Notes under the pieces: generated by a model
The model's input: only the letters and a program-made list of their open reading frames with translations
What the model was told of the DNA's origin: nothing
The model's database searches: none
Assembly: GCF_031458095.1 (NCBI RefSeq)
Contig: NZ_JAVDXU010000001.1
Coordinates: 434,001 to 498,000, forward strand
Reading direction: 5' to 3'
Length of the DNA stretch: 64,000 nucleotides
Origin: Pelomonas saccharophila_A
GTDB taxonomy: Bacteria; Pseudomonadota; Gammaproteobacteria; Burkholderiales; Burkholderiaceae_C
Made by a program: the position numbers and the translations under genes
Shown: positions 1 through 7,935 of the stretch, in pieces
Numbering within the stretch: position 1 is the stretch's first letter
Layout of the letters: each line of letters opens with the position of its first letter

Positions 1-2
1 TC

Positions 3-1004
3 ATCGACAACCATGGCGACCTGGGGGTCTGCTGGCGCCTGGCGCGCGACCTGGTCGCCCGCGGCGAGCAGGCCAGGCTTTGGGTGGACGACGCCTCGGC
101 GCTGGCATGGATGGCGCCCGAGCGGCCCGACCGGCGCCACGGCGTCGACATCCGGCCTTGGCCCGAGAGCCCCGTGGAGGCCGCCCCCGGCGACGTGGTC
201 ATCGAGGCCTTCGGCTGCGAACTGCCGGCATTCTTCATCGCCCGCATGGCCGCTCGCCGGCCCGCGCCGCATTGGATCAACCTCGAATACCTCAGCGCCG
301 AGGACTACGTCGAGCGCAGCCATGGCCTGGCCTCGCCGCAGTTCCACGGCCCCGGCGCGGGCCTGACCAAGCATTTCTTCTACCCCGGCTTCACGCCCCG
401 CACCGGCGGCCTGCTGCGCGAGCCGCGCCTGCTGGACCGCATCGCGAACTTCGACAGCCACGCCTGGCTGGCCACGCGCGGCTGGGCGCCCGAGGAGGGC
501 GAGCGTGTCGTCAGCCTGTTCGCCTATGCCAACGAGCGCTTGCCAGCCCTGCTGGCCGCACTCGCAGAACAACCCACGCTGGTGCTGGCCTGCCCCGGGC
601 CCCTACAGCCCTTGATCACCGCCCGCCCCGGCCTGCGCTCCCTTGCCCTGCCCCATCTGCCCCAGGACGACTACGACCGCCTGCTCTGGGCCTGCGACCT
701 GAATTTCGTGCGCGGCGAGGATTCCTTCGTGCGCGCCCAATGGGCCGGCAAGCCCTTCGTCTGGCATATCTATCCGCAGCACGACGACGCCCACCACGCC
801 AAGCTCGAGGCCTTCATGGATCGCGCCGGACTGCCCCAGGCCTGGCGCGGCGTCTGGCGCGGCTGGAACGGGCTCACCGCCCTGCCCGGCCGGCTGGAGG
901 GCTTGCCGGCAGCCGCCGAACACGCGCCGCAGTGGCGTGCGCAATTGGCGGCGCAGCCCGATCTGCTGACGCAGCTGCAGGGATTCTTAGGGGTTTCCAG
1001 CTAG
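3..1004 (+). CDS. earP: EF-P arginine rhamnosyltransferase EarP (5' end cut by window)
   Basis: EarP transfers rhamnose from dTDP-rhamnose to Arg32 of elongation factor P in the cytoplasm. The reading frame is already open at base 3, where it encodes IDNHGDLGVCWRLARDL; this matches the N-terminal glycosyltransferase loop of the family, whose two aspartates (D13 and D17 in the Pseudomonas enzyme) are both present. A second family signature, RGEDSFVRAQWAGKPFVW, lies near codon 240 and holds the expected glutamate. Only about a dozen N-terminal residues should be missing. efp follows 84 bases downstream on the same strand and carries the matching arginine, which supports the call. No sign of damage other than the window edge. 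Confidence 0.93.
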   Translation: MDNHGDLGVCWRLARDLVARGEQARLWVDDASALAWMAPERPDRRHGVDIRPWPESPVEAAPGDVVIEAFGCELPAFFIARMAARRPAPHWINLEYLSAEDYVERSHGLASPQFHGPGAGLTKHFFYPGFTPRTGGLLREPRLLDRIANFDSHAWLATRGWAPEEGERVVSLFAYANERLPALLAALAEQPTLVLACPGPLQPLITARPGLRSLALPHLPQDDYDRLLWACDLNFVRGEDSFVRAQWAGKPFVWHIYPQHDDAHHAKLEAFMDRAGLPQAWRGVWRGWNGLTALPGRLEGLPAAAEHAPQWRAQLAAQPDLLTQLQGFLGVSS

Positions 1005-1007
1005 AAT
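1002..1007 (+). promoter_or_regulatory. possible -10 element for efp overlapping the earP stop codon
   Basis: TAGAAT at this position overlaps the TAG stop of earP and lies about 80 bases before the efp start, leaving room for a leader. No convincing -35 hexamer is visible at the usual spacing, so this is tentative. It would give efp its own promoter in addition to read-through from earP. Confidence 0.3.
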
Positions 1008-1088
1008 GTCGGGCTTTGCCGCGCCAAACCGGGATGAAATCCGCTGGAGTCTGGTGCGCAGCTCCTGATTCAAGCCTGAGAGACCCCC

Positions 1089-1643
1089 ATGAAACTCGCT
1101 CAAGAAATCCGCGCCGGCAACGTGATCATGCAGGGCAAGGACCCGATGGTCGTCCTGAAGACCGAATACAGCCGTGGCGGCCGTGGTGCCGCCACCGTGC
1201 GCATGAAGATGAAGAACCTGCTGAACGGCGCTGGTTCCGAACTCGTCTTCAAGGCCGACGACAAGATGGAGCAGATCATCCTCGACAAGAAGGAGTGCAC
1301 CTACACCTACTTCGCCGACCCGATGTATGTCTTCATGGACACCGAGTACAACCAGTACGAAGTCGAGTCCGAGAATATGGGCGACGCCCTGTCCTACCTG
1401 GAAGACAGCATGGCCGTGGAAGTGACCTTCTACGACGGCAAGGCCATCTCCGTCGAAATGCCCACCAGCGTGCAGCGCGAGATCGAGACCGAGCCGGCCG
1501 TCAAGGGCGACACCTCGGGCAAGGTCATGAAGCCCGCTCGCATCAAGGGCACCGGCTTCGAGATCGCCGTGCCGCTGTTCGTCGAGAACGGCGACAAGAT
1601 CGAAATCGACACCCGCACCCACGAGTACCGCAAGCGCGTCTAA
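1089..1643 (+). CDS. efp: translation elongation factor P, arginine type
   Basis: EF-P binds the ribosome and relieves stalling at consecutive prolines. The 184-residue length is normal. The tip loop of domain I reads YSRGGRGAATV with arginine at position 32, where enterobacterial EF-P has the lysine modified by EpmA. That makes it a substrate of the EarP encoded directly upstream. The C-terminal domain ends in the expected GDKIEIDTRTHEYRKRV. Start chosen at the first ATG with a weak purine stretch (GAGAG) before it. A strong intrinsic terminator follows 22 bases after the stop codon. Confidence 0.97.
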   Translation: MKLAQEIRAGNVIMQGKDPMVVLKTEYSRGGRGAATVRMKMKNLLNGAGSELVFKADDKMEQIILDKKECTYTYFADPMYVFMDTEYNQYEVESENMGDALSYLEDSMAVEVTFYDGKAISVEMPTSVQREIETEPAVKGDTSGKVMKPARIKGTGFEIAVPLFVENGDKIEIDTRTHEYRKRV

Positions 1644-1664
1644 ATCGCGCTCCGGCCTCAAGCA

Positions 1665-1697
1665 AAAACGCCCGCATCAGCGGGCGTTTTGTTTTAT
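1665..1697. terminator. bidirectional intrinsic terminator between efp and a convergent gene
   Basis: An 11-base-pair stem with arms AAAACGCCCGC and GCGGGCGTTTT and an ATCA loop is followed by a T-rich run. The run of A before the stem gives the opposite strand a U tract too, so it can end both efp and the convergent gene that stops at 1694. Confidence 0.9.
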
Positions 1698-1918
1698 TCG
1701 GCGTCGTCCGACAGATCAGGCACTTCCGGCTCGGCGTCGATCTCGCTGTCGAAATCGGCAGGAGCGCCCTTGACCGGTATCCAGGGGCGGTCCAGCGGGC
1801 GGTAGACGCGGCGCTGCAGGCGGGCCAGGCGGTCCGAACGCTCGATGGCATTCATCACCTGCTCGGGAGCGATCAGCATCGCGAAGGGATCAGCCAGATT
1901 CGGGGCGGTGGACAGCAT
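1694..1918 (-). CDS. hypothetical acidic 74-residue protein
   Basis: I do not recognise a named family. The start follows a GAGG ribosome site at normal spacing on the minus strand. The product has an N-terminal part that could form a helix (PEQVMNAIERSDRLARLQRR), a proline-containing middle and a strongly acidic C-terminus rich in Asp and Glu. No signal peptide or membrane segment is visible. It converges on efp and its stop lies inside the terminator that follows efp. Codon use matches the neighbours, so it is probably a real small cytoplasmic protein. Confidence 0.6.
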   Translation of the reverse strand: MLSTAPNLADPFAMLIAPEQVMNAIERSDRLARLQRRVYRPLDRPWIPVKGAPADFDSEIDAEPEVPDLSDDAE

Positions 1919-2035
1919 GGTGGGCCTCGTTGTTTGACGATGACTCCACTGTAGGCAAGCGCGCCGTTCCGAAATAGTCGGCTCAGCGCCCTAGCTGCTG
2001 TAAGACTTTTCCCTACACGGCCGCCTGGGCGAGAA

Positions 2036-2692
2036 CTATTTGGCGGTCTCGGGCGGGCGCTGGCGTTCCTGCATGACGCGGCGCAGTTCCTTGGCCAGCA
2101 GATCGCGGCCGCCACGCTGGGCGAAATCGGCCGCCGTCAGCTCCTGCTCGTTGGCCGCGCGCGGTTCCGCGCCAGCCTTGAGCAGCAGGGGCACCAGGTC
2201 GCTGTTGCCATAGCGGGCCGCCATCATCAGCGGCGTCGTGCCGTTCTCGGAGCGCGCATTGAGTTCGGCACCCTGGGCGATCAGAAAGGCGGCCACGCCG
2301 TTGTCGGGGCCGCTGCAGGCGTAGTGCAGCGGCGTCCAGCCCTTGCGGTTGATGGAGGCGCCACGCTTGACCAGGGCCTGGGCGGCCGGTAGCGAGCCAC
2401 GGATGGCGGCGATCATCAGCGGCGTCTCGCCCTGGGCATTGGGCTCGTCAACCTGCGTCAATGGCGAAGCCAGCAGGCTGTCCAGCGCGCGCAGCGAGTC
2501 CTCGCGCAAGGCGATGAAGATGGCCTTGCGGCCGCGCGAATCGGCCTGGTTGGGGTCGACCCCCTTGAGCAGCAGGCTCAGCACGGCCCGGCCATCGTTC
2601 ATCTCGGCGGCGATGACGAAGTCGTCGATGGGCGCGGCGCGCGAGGCCGTGGCCGCCAGCAGGGCCAGCGCAGCGATCCAGGCCTTCTTCAT
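2036..2692 (-). CDS. secreted ankyrin-repeat protein
   Basis: The 218-residue product begins with a Sec-type signal peptide (MKKAWIAALALLAATASRA, then APIDDF), followed by about five ankyrin repeats. Examples are GETPLMIAAIRGSLPAAQAL, GWTPLHYACSGPDNGVAAFL and GTTPLMMAARYGNSDLVPLL. Such proteins usually act in the periplasm as protein-binding scaffolds. The start codon overlaps the tatD stop by ATGA, so it is the last gene of the mltG-tmk-holB-pilZ-tatD operon and is probably translationally coupled. Its binding partner cannot be told from sequence. Confidence 0.85.
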   Translation of the reverse strand: MKKAWIAALALLAATASRAAPIDDFVIAAEMNDGRAVLSLLLKGVDPNQADSRGRKAIFIALREDSLRALDSLLASPLTQVDEPNAQGETPLMIAAIRGSLPAAQALVKRGASINRKGWTPLHYACSGPDNGVAAFLIAQGAELNARSENGTTPLMMAARYGNSDLVPLLLKAGAEPRAANEQELTAADFAQRGGRDLLAKELRRVMQERQRPPETAK

Positions 2693-3474
2693 GCCATCGC
2701 GGGCAGACCGAACAGCCGCCGTGTATTCGCCGTGGTTTGCGCGGCGAGTTCCTCCACCGGCAGGTCGACCGCATCGGCCACCGCCTTGGCCACGTGCGCG
2801 ACATAGGCCGGCGAATTGGTCTTGCCGCGAAAAGGCACCGGGGCCAGATAGGGGCTGTCGGTCTCGATCAGCACGCGGTCCAGCGGCAGCAGCTTCAGCA
2901 GGTCACGCAGGTCCTGGGCGTTCTTGAAGCTGACGATGCCAGAAAACGAGATGTAGTAGCCGCGCTCGACCGCCGCCAGGGCCACCTCGGCCGTCTCGGT
3001 GAAGCAGTGGAAGACGCCGCCGGCCTGCTCGCCGCCCTCCTCGTCCAGCACGCGCAGGGTGTCGGCGGCGCTGGAACGGGTGTGGATGACCAGGGGCTTG
3101 GCCGCCTGTTTGGCGGCGCGGATGTGGGTGCGGAAGCGCTCGCGCTGCCACTCCATGTCCTCGATGCTGCGGCCGTTGAGGCGGTAGTAGTCCAGGCCGG
3201 TCTCGCCGATGGCGACGACGCGCGGCAGCGCGGCCAGGCGCACCAGCTCGGCCACGTCGGGCTCGCGCATGTCCTCGGTGTCGGGGTGCACGCCCACCGT
3301 GGCCCACAGCTGGGCATGCTCAAGAGCCAGCGCATGCACGGCCTCGAACTCCTCCATCTGCGTACAGATGCAGATGGCCTGCTCGACCCGGGCGGCCTGC
3401 ATGTCGGCCAGGATGGCGGGAAGGTTGTGCTTCAGCTCCGGGAAGCTGAGATGGCAATGCGAATCAACGAACAT
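2689..3474 (-). CDS. tatD: TatD-family metal-dependent deoxyribonuclease
   Basis: This is a TIM-barrel hydrolase of the TatD/YcfH group, a 3'-5' exonuclease on DNA. The N-terminal metal motif is MFVDSHCHLSFPE. Further signatures are the ATVGVHPD region, AIGETGLDYY, the LVIHTRS segment, VFHCFTE and LIETDSPYLAP. The start at 3474 places the metal motif at residue 3, as usual for the family, giving 261 residues; a longer frame to a TTG at 3504 would read into the intergenic repeat. The ATG has no clear ribosome site because the structured repeat ends only six bases upstream. The stop overlaps the next gene by ATGA. Confidence 0.93.
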   Translation of the reverse strand: MFVDSHCHLSFPELKHNLPAILADMQAARVEQAICICTQMEEFEAVHALALEHAQLWATVGVHPDTEDMREPDVAELVRLAALPRVVAIGETGLDYYRLNGRSIEDMEWQRERFRTHIRAAKQAAKPLVIHTRSSAADTLRVLDEEGGEQAGGVFHCFTETAEVALAAVERGYYISFSGIVSFKNAQDLRDLLKLLPLDRVLIETDSPYLAPVPFRGKTNSPAYVAHVAKAVADAVDLPVEELAAQTTANTRRLFGLPAMA

Positions 3475-3480
3475 GGTCTT

Positions 3481-3567
3481 GGGCCGAGCGCCGGGCCGCC
3501 CCAAGCCGGCCCGTCAGGCGATGTGCTTGCTGGTCGAACCGGCAAGCATCGCCGCCCCCACGGGGGC
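3481..3567 (-). repeat. structured intergenic repeat, copy 1 (pilZ/tatD)
   Basis: First of three copies of a conserved element. Read in the direction of transcription, it has a GCCCCC/GGGGGC hairpin, then a long hairpin at 3517-3553 (arms GGCGATGCTTGC and GCAAGCACATCGCC with a two-base CA bulge), then GGGCCG/CGGCCC and GCGCTCGGCCC just before the tatD start. The outer motif GAGCCCCTCGTCC lies right at the pilZ stop (3684-3697). About 110 extra bases separate that motif from the core in this copy. Confidence 0.85.
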
Positions 3568-3696
3568 TGAGGCCGGACACATGGCGCCCAGTGGGCGGCA
3601 TGTGCCTGCCGAAGGGCTGCGGCCCACGCCGCGGCGCGGTCAGCAAGACCGGCTGGGCTTGCCCGCGTTCAGCGGGAGCGAGACCGGACGAGGGGC

Positions 3697-4134
3697 TCAC
3701 AGCGTCTGCGTCGGCTTGCTCGAGGAAATGGCGGTGCCGAGAATCTCCTCGATGCGCACGCGGATCAGCCGCGTCTTCTCGTCGCCCGGGAAACGCACAC
3801 CCACACCCTGGGTGCGGCCGCCCGAGGCATTGGCCGGCGTCAGCCAGGCCACCTTGCCGGCGACCGGGTAGCGCTGGTTGTCTTCGGGCAGGGCCAGCAG
3901 CAGATAGACGTCCTCACCGAGCTTGTAGTCGCGCGTCGTCGGCACGAACAGGCCGCCTTCGCTGAAGGCCGGGATGTAGGCGGCATAGAGGGCCGACTTC
4001 TCGCGGAAGACGAGCTGGATGACGCTGGGCCGCGCCCCCGAAGACGCGCCCTGGCCACCCACGGTAGGCAGGGGCAGGCTGCCGCCCATCTGGCTGGGCT
4101 GGAATTGCGAAGGCTTGGAGGTGGGCTCGCTCAT
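3697..4134 (-). CDS. pilZ: type IV pilus assembly protein PilZ
   Basis: The PilZ-domain protein has 145 residues. The segment REKSALYAAYIPAFSEGGLF resembles Pseudomonas PilZ (KDKAALYAAYMP, then GGIFIPT), as do YKLGEDVYLLLALPE and PVAGKVAWLTP. The arginine motif RxxxR that binds cyclic di-GMP in other PilZ domains is not present, as in the PilZ involved in pilus biogenesis, which instead binds PilB and FimX. The position directly after holB (15-base gap) is the same as in Pseudomonas and Xanthomonas. The N-terminal 30 residues are Pro/Ser/Gly-rich and probably disordered. The gene is followed by a structured repeat. Confidence 0.9.
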   Translation of the reverse strand: MSEPTSKPSQFQPSQMGGSLPLPTVGGQGASSGARPSVIQLVFREKSALYAAYIPAFSEGGLFVPTTRDYKLGEDVYLLLALPEDNQRYPVAGKVAWLTPANASGGRTQGVGVRFPGDEKTRLIRVRIEEILGTAISSSKPTQTL

Positions 4135-4149
4135 GAGGGCTGAGTGTAG

Positions 4150-5157
4150 TCAGCGCGCCGCCGCCGCGATGGCAGTCTGGGCTTGGGCCACCAGGGCCTC
4201 GATCCACAGGCTGGCGTTCAGCGGGTGATCGGCATGGCGGGCGGCGCGGCGCAGCTCGGCATCCCAGCCCAGCAGCGGCGCGGCGCGCTTGGGCGAAGGC
4301 AGTGACGCCGCGGCGAAGAACTGGCCCGGCCGGCCATGGCTGCGGCGCACCAGGTCGTGGCACAGGCGCTGCAGGGCGTCGATGGCACGCGGCGGCGCCC
4401 AGTCCGACAGGGCGGCCACCTCGCCGCGCGCCACGCGCTTGGGCAGGGCCTGCCAGGCCGCGTCGGTCAGGCCGGCCTCATGCCAGGCCAGGGCCTGCTG
4501 GGGGCGGCCGCCGGTGGCATCGAGCAGGCCTTCGGCGCCGTCCACACCCTTGGAGGCGAGCCAGGCCAGCGCGGCACTGCGCTCGGGCAAAGGCAGGGGC
4601 AGAGGCTGGCAGCGGCTGCGGATGGTGGGCAAGAGGGAGGCGCTGTCATGGCTGGCCAGCGCAAAGCGCAGCAGGCCGGAGGGTTCTTCCAGCGTCTTCA
4701 GCAGCGCATTGGCGGCAATGCCGTTCAGCGCCTCGGCTGGGAAGATGACGACGACCTTGGCCTTGCCCCGCGCCGACGTGGCCTGGGCGAAGGCCAGCAG
4801 ATTGCGCACCGCCTCGACCTTGATCTCCTTGCTGGGCTTGGCCTTGCCGGCCTTGGGCGCGTCCGGCTCTTCAAACGGCAGGCCGAGCGATTCCCGCGCC
4901 GAGGCGTCCAGGGCCTCGGGCAGCAGCAGCTGGAAGTCGGGATGGGTGCCGCTGGCAAACAGCTTGCAGCTGGCGCAGCGGCCGCAGGCGGGCTGGGCCT
5001 CGCCGCGGTCTTCGCACAGCCAGCTCTGGGCCAGCTTGACGGCGAGCTCCAGCTGGCCGACGCCGGCCGGCCCCTGCACCAGCAGGGCATGGGAGCGCGC
5101 CCGCGCCAGCGCGTCGGCCAGCGGCGCCTGCAGCCAGGGGAGATCGGCGCTCAGCAT
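4150..5157 (-). CDS. holB: DNA polymerase III delta-prime subunit
   Basis: This clamp-loader subunit works with the delta and gamma/tau subunits to load the beta sliding clamp. The degenerate P-loop reads GPAGVGQLELA; it lacks the ATP-binding lysine, as is normal for delta-prime. The zinc module has cysteines in the pattern CGRCASCKLF preceded by WLCEDRG, and is followed by SGTHPDFQLL. Sensor-type motifs NALLKTLEEPSG and LLPTIRSRCQPL follow, then a C-terminal helical collar domain. Length 335 residues. It overlaps tmk by seven bases and is followed closely by pilZ. Confidence 0.95.
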   Translation of the reverse strand: MLSADLPWLQAPLADALARARSHALLVQGPAGVGQLELAVKLAQSWLCEDRGEAQPACGRCASCKLFASGTHPDFQLLLPEALDASARESLGLPFEEPDAPKAGKAKPSKEIKVEAVRNLLAFAQATSARGKAKVVVIFPAEALNGIAANALLKTLEEPSGLLRFALASHDSASLLPTIRSRCQPLPLPLPERSAALAWLASKGVDGAEGLLDATGGRPQQALAWHEAGLTDAAWQALPKRVARGEVAALSDWAPPRAIDALQRLCHDLVRRSHGRPGQFFAAASLPSPKRAAPLLGWDAELRRAARHADHPLNASLWIEALVAQAQTAIAAAAR

Positions 5158-5765
5158 GGATAGCGCTCAGCAAGCACAGCCAGCACCTGGGTGCCGACCT
5201 GCTCGACCGTGCCACTGGCATCGATGCGCACGATGCGCTGCGGCGCCTTGGCCGCGCGGTCGGCATAGCCGGCGCGCACGCGTTCGAAGAAGTCCAGGTC
5301 CTGCTGCTCGATGCGATCCGCCTCGCGGGCGCTGGCGCGGCGCGCTGCGGCCTGTCCGGCAGGCAGGTCGAACCACAGCGTCAGTTCGGGCTCGGTGCCT
5401 TCCTGCACCCAATCGGCCAGCGGGTCCAGCACCGACAGCGGCAGGCCGCGGCCGCCGCCCTGGTAGGCAAAGCTGGCATCGGTGAAACGGTCGCAGAGCA
5501 GGGTCTTGCCGGCGGCCAGGGCCGGCTTGATGACGGTCTCGACATGGTCGCGACGGCCGGCAAACATCAGCAGCAGCTCGGTCAGCGAACCCATGGGCTC
5601 TTTCAGCACGATGTCGCGCAGGGTCTCGGCCAGCGGCGTGCCGCCGGGCTCGCGGCTGAGCTGCACATCGGCGCCGCGGGCACGGAACCAGTCGGCCACC
5701 GCCTGGATATGGGTGGATTTGCCGGCACCGTCGATGCCCTCGAAAGAAATGAACCGACCTGTCAC
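5151..5765 (-). CDS. tmk: thymidylate kinase
   Basis: The enzyme phosphorylates dTMP to dTDP. The 204-residue product starts with the P-loop FISFEGIDGAGKSTHIQ. It has the DR motif LLCDRFTDASFAYQGGGRGL and the substrate-binding FAGRRDHVE, and a LID region with RRASAREADRIEQQ. The start overlaps the mltG stop by four bases and its end overlaps holB, so the three are translationally coupled. thyA, which makes its substrate, lies at the other end of the window. Confidence 0.96.
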   Translation of the reverse strand: MTGRFISFEGIDGAGKSTHIQAVADWFRARGADVQLSREPGGTPLAETLRDIVLKEPMGSLTELLLMFAGRRDHVETVIKPALAAGKTLLCDRFTDASFAYQGGGRGLPLSVLDPLADWVQEGTEPELTLWFDLPAGQAAARRASAREADRIEQQDLDFFERVRAGYADRAAKAPQRIVRIDASGTVEQVGTQVLAVLAERYPC

Positions 5766-6757
5766 TTGCCGCCGCGCTGGTATTTGTTGACCGCGCGATT
5801 GTGCGCGGTGAGGTCTTCGCTGAATTCGCTGCTGCCGTCGCCGCGGGCGACGAAGTACACCGCCTTGATGGCTGCCGGGTTCAGCGCCGCCTGCAGCGAG
5901 GCCGCGCCGGGCATGGCGATGGGCGTGGGCGGCAGGCCGCCGCGGGTGTAGGTGTTGTAGGGCGTGTCGGCCAGCAGGTCGCGCTTGCGCAGATTGCCGT
6001 CGAAGGCCTCGCCCAGGCCGTAGATGACGGTCGGGTCGGTCTGCAGCGGCATGCCCACGCGCAGGCGGTTGACGAATACGGCGGCGACCTTGGAGCGGTC
6101 GGAGGACACGCCGGTCTCCTTCTCGACGATGGAGGCCAGGATCAGGGCCTCGTCGGCCGACTTCAGCGGCAGGTCCGACGCCCGCTTGCTCCAGGCGGCG
6201 GCCAGGCGGCCCTTCATGGCTGCATGGGCGCGCTTGAGCACGGTCAGGTCGCTGACGCCGCGGCTGTAGGCATAGGTGTCGGGGAAGAAGCGGCCCTCGG
6301 GCGAGACGCCAGGCTCGCCCAGCGCCGCCATGATGTCCGCGTCGCTCATCTGCGCTGTCTTGCCCTTCAACTGCGGCGCGGCAGCGAGTGCCGCCCTCAC
6401 CTGGCGCCAGTTCCAGCCTTCGATGAGGCGCAGCTGCTCCAGGATCTGGTCGCCACGCACCATCTTGTCCAGCAGCTCGCGCGGTGTCACGCCGGCATGG
6501 ACCTCATAGCTGCCGGCACGGATCTGCTTGGCCAGGCCCGACCACCTGAACCATTGGTAGAGCAAGCGAGCATCGGTCTGCACCCCCGCCCCCACCCAGG
6601 CGCGGGCCACCTCGGCGGGATTGGTGCCAGGCTCGATGGACAGCTCCACCGAAGGCGCGGCCAGGCTCAGCGGGCTGCGCAGCCACTGCCAGACGGCGCC
6701 GGCGGCCAGTGCCGCGATCAACAACAACACGAGCAGCGCTCGCAACAACCACTTCAT
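5762..6757 (-). CDS. mltG: endolytic murein transglycosylase MltG
   Basis: This inner-membrane YceG-type enzyme cleaves nascent peptidoglycan strands and sets their length. One N-terminal transmembrane segment (residues about 4-25, LLRALLVLLLIAALAAGAVW) is followed by a LysM-like region and the YceG catalytic domain. The catalytic glutamate lies in ILASIVEKETGVSSDRSKVA, followed by VFVNRLRVGMPLQTDPTVIY and NTYTRGGLPPTPIAMPG. Length 331 residues is typical. It is the first gene of the operon running to the ankyrin protein and is divergent from ygfZ, with only 47 bases between the two starts. Confidence 0.95.
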   Translation of the reverse strand: MKWLLRALLVLLLIAALAAGAVWQWLRSPLSLAAPSVELSIEPGTNPAEVARAWVGAGVQTDARLLYQWFRWSGLAKQIRAGSYEVHAGVTPRELLDKMVRGDQILEQLRLIEGWNWRQVRAALAAAPQLKGKTAQMSDADIMAALGEPGVSPEGRFFPDTYAYSRGVSDLTVLKRAHAAMKGRLAAAWSKRASDLPLKSADEALILASIVEKETGVSSDRSKVAAVFVNRLRVGMPLQTDPTVIYGLGEAFDGNLRKRDLLADTPYNTYTRGGLPPTPIAMPGAASLQAALNPAAIKAVYFVARGDGSSEFSEDLTAHNRAVNKYQRGGK

Positions 6758-6791
6758 GCCCTGTAAAAAGCCCGGTCAAAAGGGGGCCGAT

Positions 6792-6797
6792 GATAAT
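6792..6797 (+). promoter_or_regulatory. -10 element (GATAAT) directly before ygfZ
   Basis: GATAAT is followed by exactly seven bases and then the ATG at 6805. A transcript starting at the usual distance from this hexamer would begin at or within a base or two of the start codon, so ygfZ mRNA may be leaderless. The -35 region is weak. The same arrangement occurs before mutL and dedA. Confidence 0.5.
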
Positions 6798-6804
6798 TCC
6801 CGCC

Positions 6805-7683
6805 ATGTCCCAAGCCTCCCAACTCCGCCTCTCGGACTGGGGCGTCATCCGCGCCCAGGGTGCCGACGCCGCCAGCTTCCTGCACAGCCAGCTGACCCAG
6901 GACTTCGCCCTGCTCGACAGCGACCACGCCCGCCTGGCCGGCTTCTGCACGGCCAAGGGCCGGCTGCTGGCGACCATGGTGGGTTGGAAGCACGGTGAGG
7001 AGGAGATCCTGCTGGCCCTGCCCGCCGAAACCCTGGCGGCGACGCTCAAGCGCCTGTCCATGTTCGTGCTGCGCGCGAAATGCAAGCTCAGCGACGCGAG
7101 CGGCGAATTCGCCATCTATGGTCTGCTCGGCACGCCAGCCGCCCAGGCCTGGTCGCTGGCGCGTGACGGGGACGCGGTGCAGATCGCGCTGCCCGGTGCG
7201 GGTCGCGCCCTGCGCGTCCAGCCGGTCGATGCGCCCGCGCCGGCCGGCGCGGCCATCACGGCCGACGACTGGGCCTGGGCCGAAGCCGAAGCCGGCATGG
7301 CCTGGGTACGCGGCGCCACCGTCGAAGCCTTTGTGCCGCAGATGATCAATTTCGAGGTGCTGGGCGGCGTGAACTTCAAGAAGGGCTGCTATCCCGGCCA
7401 GGAGATCGTCGCCCGCAGCCAGTACCGCGGCACGCTGAAGCGCCGGCTGCAGGTCTTCGAGACCGACGCCGCCGCGACCGTCGGCCAGGAGATCTTCCAC
7501 AGCGCCGACCCCGAGCAGCCGGCCGGTGTCGTCGCCGGCAGCGGCACGCGCGCAGGCCGCACGGCGATCGCGGCGGAGATCAAACTCGCGGCCCTCGAAG
7601 ACGGCAGCCTGCATCTGGGCAGCGCCACGGGTGCCCAGCTGCGGCCGCGCTCCCTGCCCTATGAGATCCCGCCCCAGGAATGA
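6805..7683 (+). CDS. ygfZ: folate-binding iron-sulfur maturation protein YgfZ
   Basis: YgfZ/IBA57-type proteins use tetrahydrofolate and help assemble or repair certain iron-sulfur enzymes. The family signature NFKKGCYPGQEIVARSQYRG is complete, including the conserved cysteine. The N-terminus (RLSDWGVIRAQGADAASFLH, then SQLTQDF) matches the GcvT-like fold. Start placed at 6805 (MSQASQLRL), where a GATAAT hexamer lies seven bases upstream; an in-frame ATG at 6790 overlaps that hexamer and is less likely. The stop overlaps the next gene by ATGA. Confidence 0.93.
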   Translation: MSQASQLRLSDWGVIRAQGADAASFLHSQLTQDFALLDSDHARLAGFCTAKGRLLATMVGWKHGEEEILLALPAETLAATLKRLSMFVLRAKCKLSDASGEFAIYGLLGTPAAQAWSLARDGDAVQIALPGAGRALRVQPVDAPAPAGAAITADDWAWAEAEAGMAWVRGATVEAFVPQMINFEVLGGVNFKKGCYPGQEIVARSQYRGTLKRRLQVFETDAAATVGQEIFHSADPEQPAGVVAGSGTRAGRTAIAAEIKLAALEDGSLHLGSATGAQLRPRSLPYEIPPQE

Positions 7684-7934
7684 GCGCGCAGCTCTACGTC
7701 TACTACCGGGTGGCGTCAGCACACGTCGACGACGCCCTCATCGCCTTCCGCAAGGCGCGCGTCGAGGCGCCCATCGAGCTGCTGCAACGACCCGAACCGA
7801 ACGCCGAAGGGCAATGGACGTGGATGGAGATCTATCCCGAGGGCTGGACGCATCGCGAGCCACAGGTGGCCGCGGCGATGGCGCCCTGGCTGGCCAGCGA
7901 GCGCAAGATCGAGCGCTTCGAGATGCTGGGCTGA
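7680..7934 (+). CDS. DUF4936 family protein
   Basis: This is a small 84-residue cytoplasmic protein. The opening YVYYRVASAHVDDALIAFRK and the later MEIYPEGWTHREPQVAAAM fit the DUF4936 family found beside ygfZ in many Burkholderiales. The fold looks like a ferredoxin-type alpha-beta dimer; no catalytic residues can be named. It overlaps ygfZ by ATGA, so it is co-translated with it. A convergent gene ends two bases after its stop. Function unknown. Confidence 0.8.
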   Translation: MSAQLYVYYRVASAHVDDALIAFRKARVEAPIELLQRPEPNAEGQWTWMEIYPEGWTHREPQVAAAMAPWLASERKIERFEMLG

Positions 7935-7935
7935 C

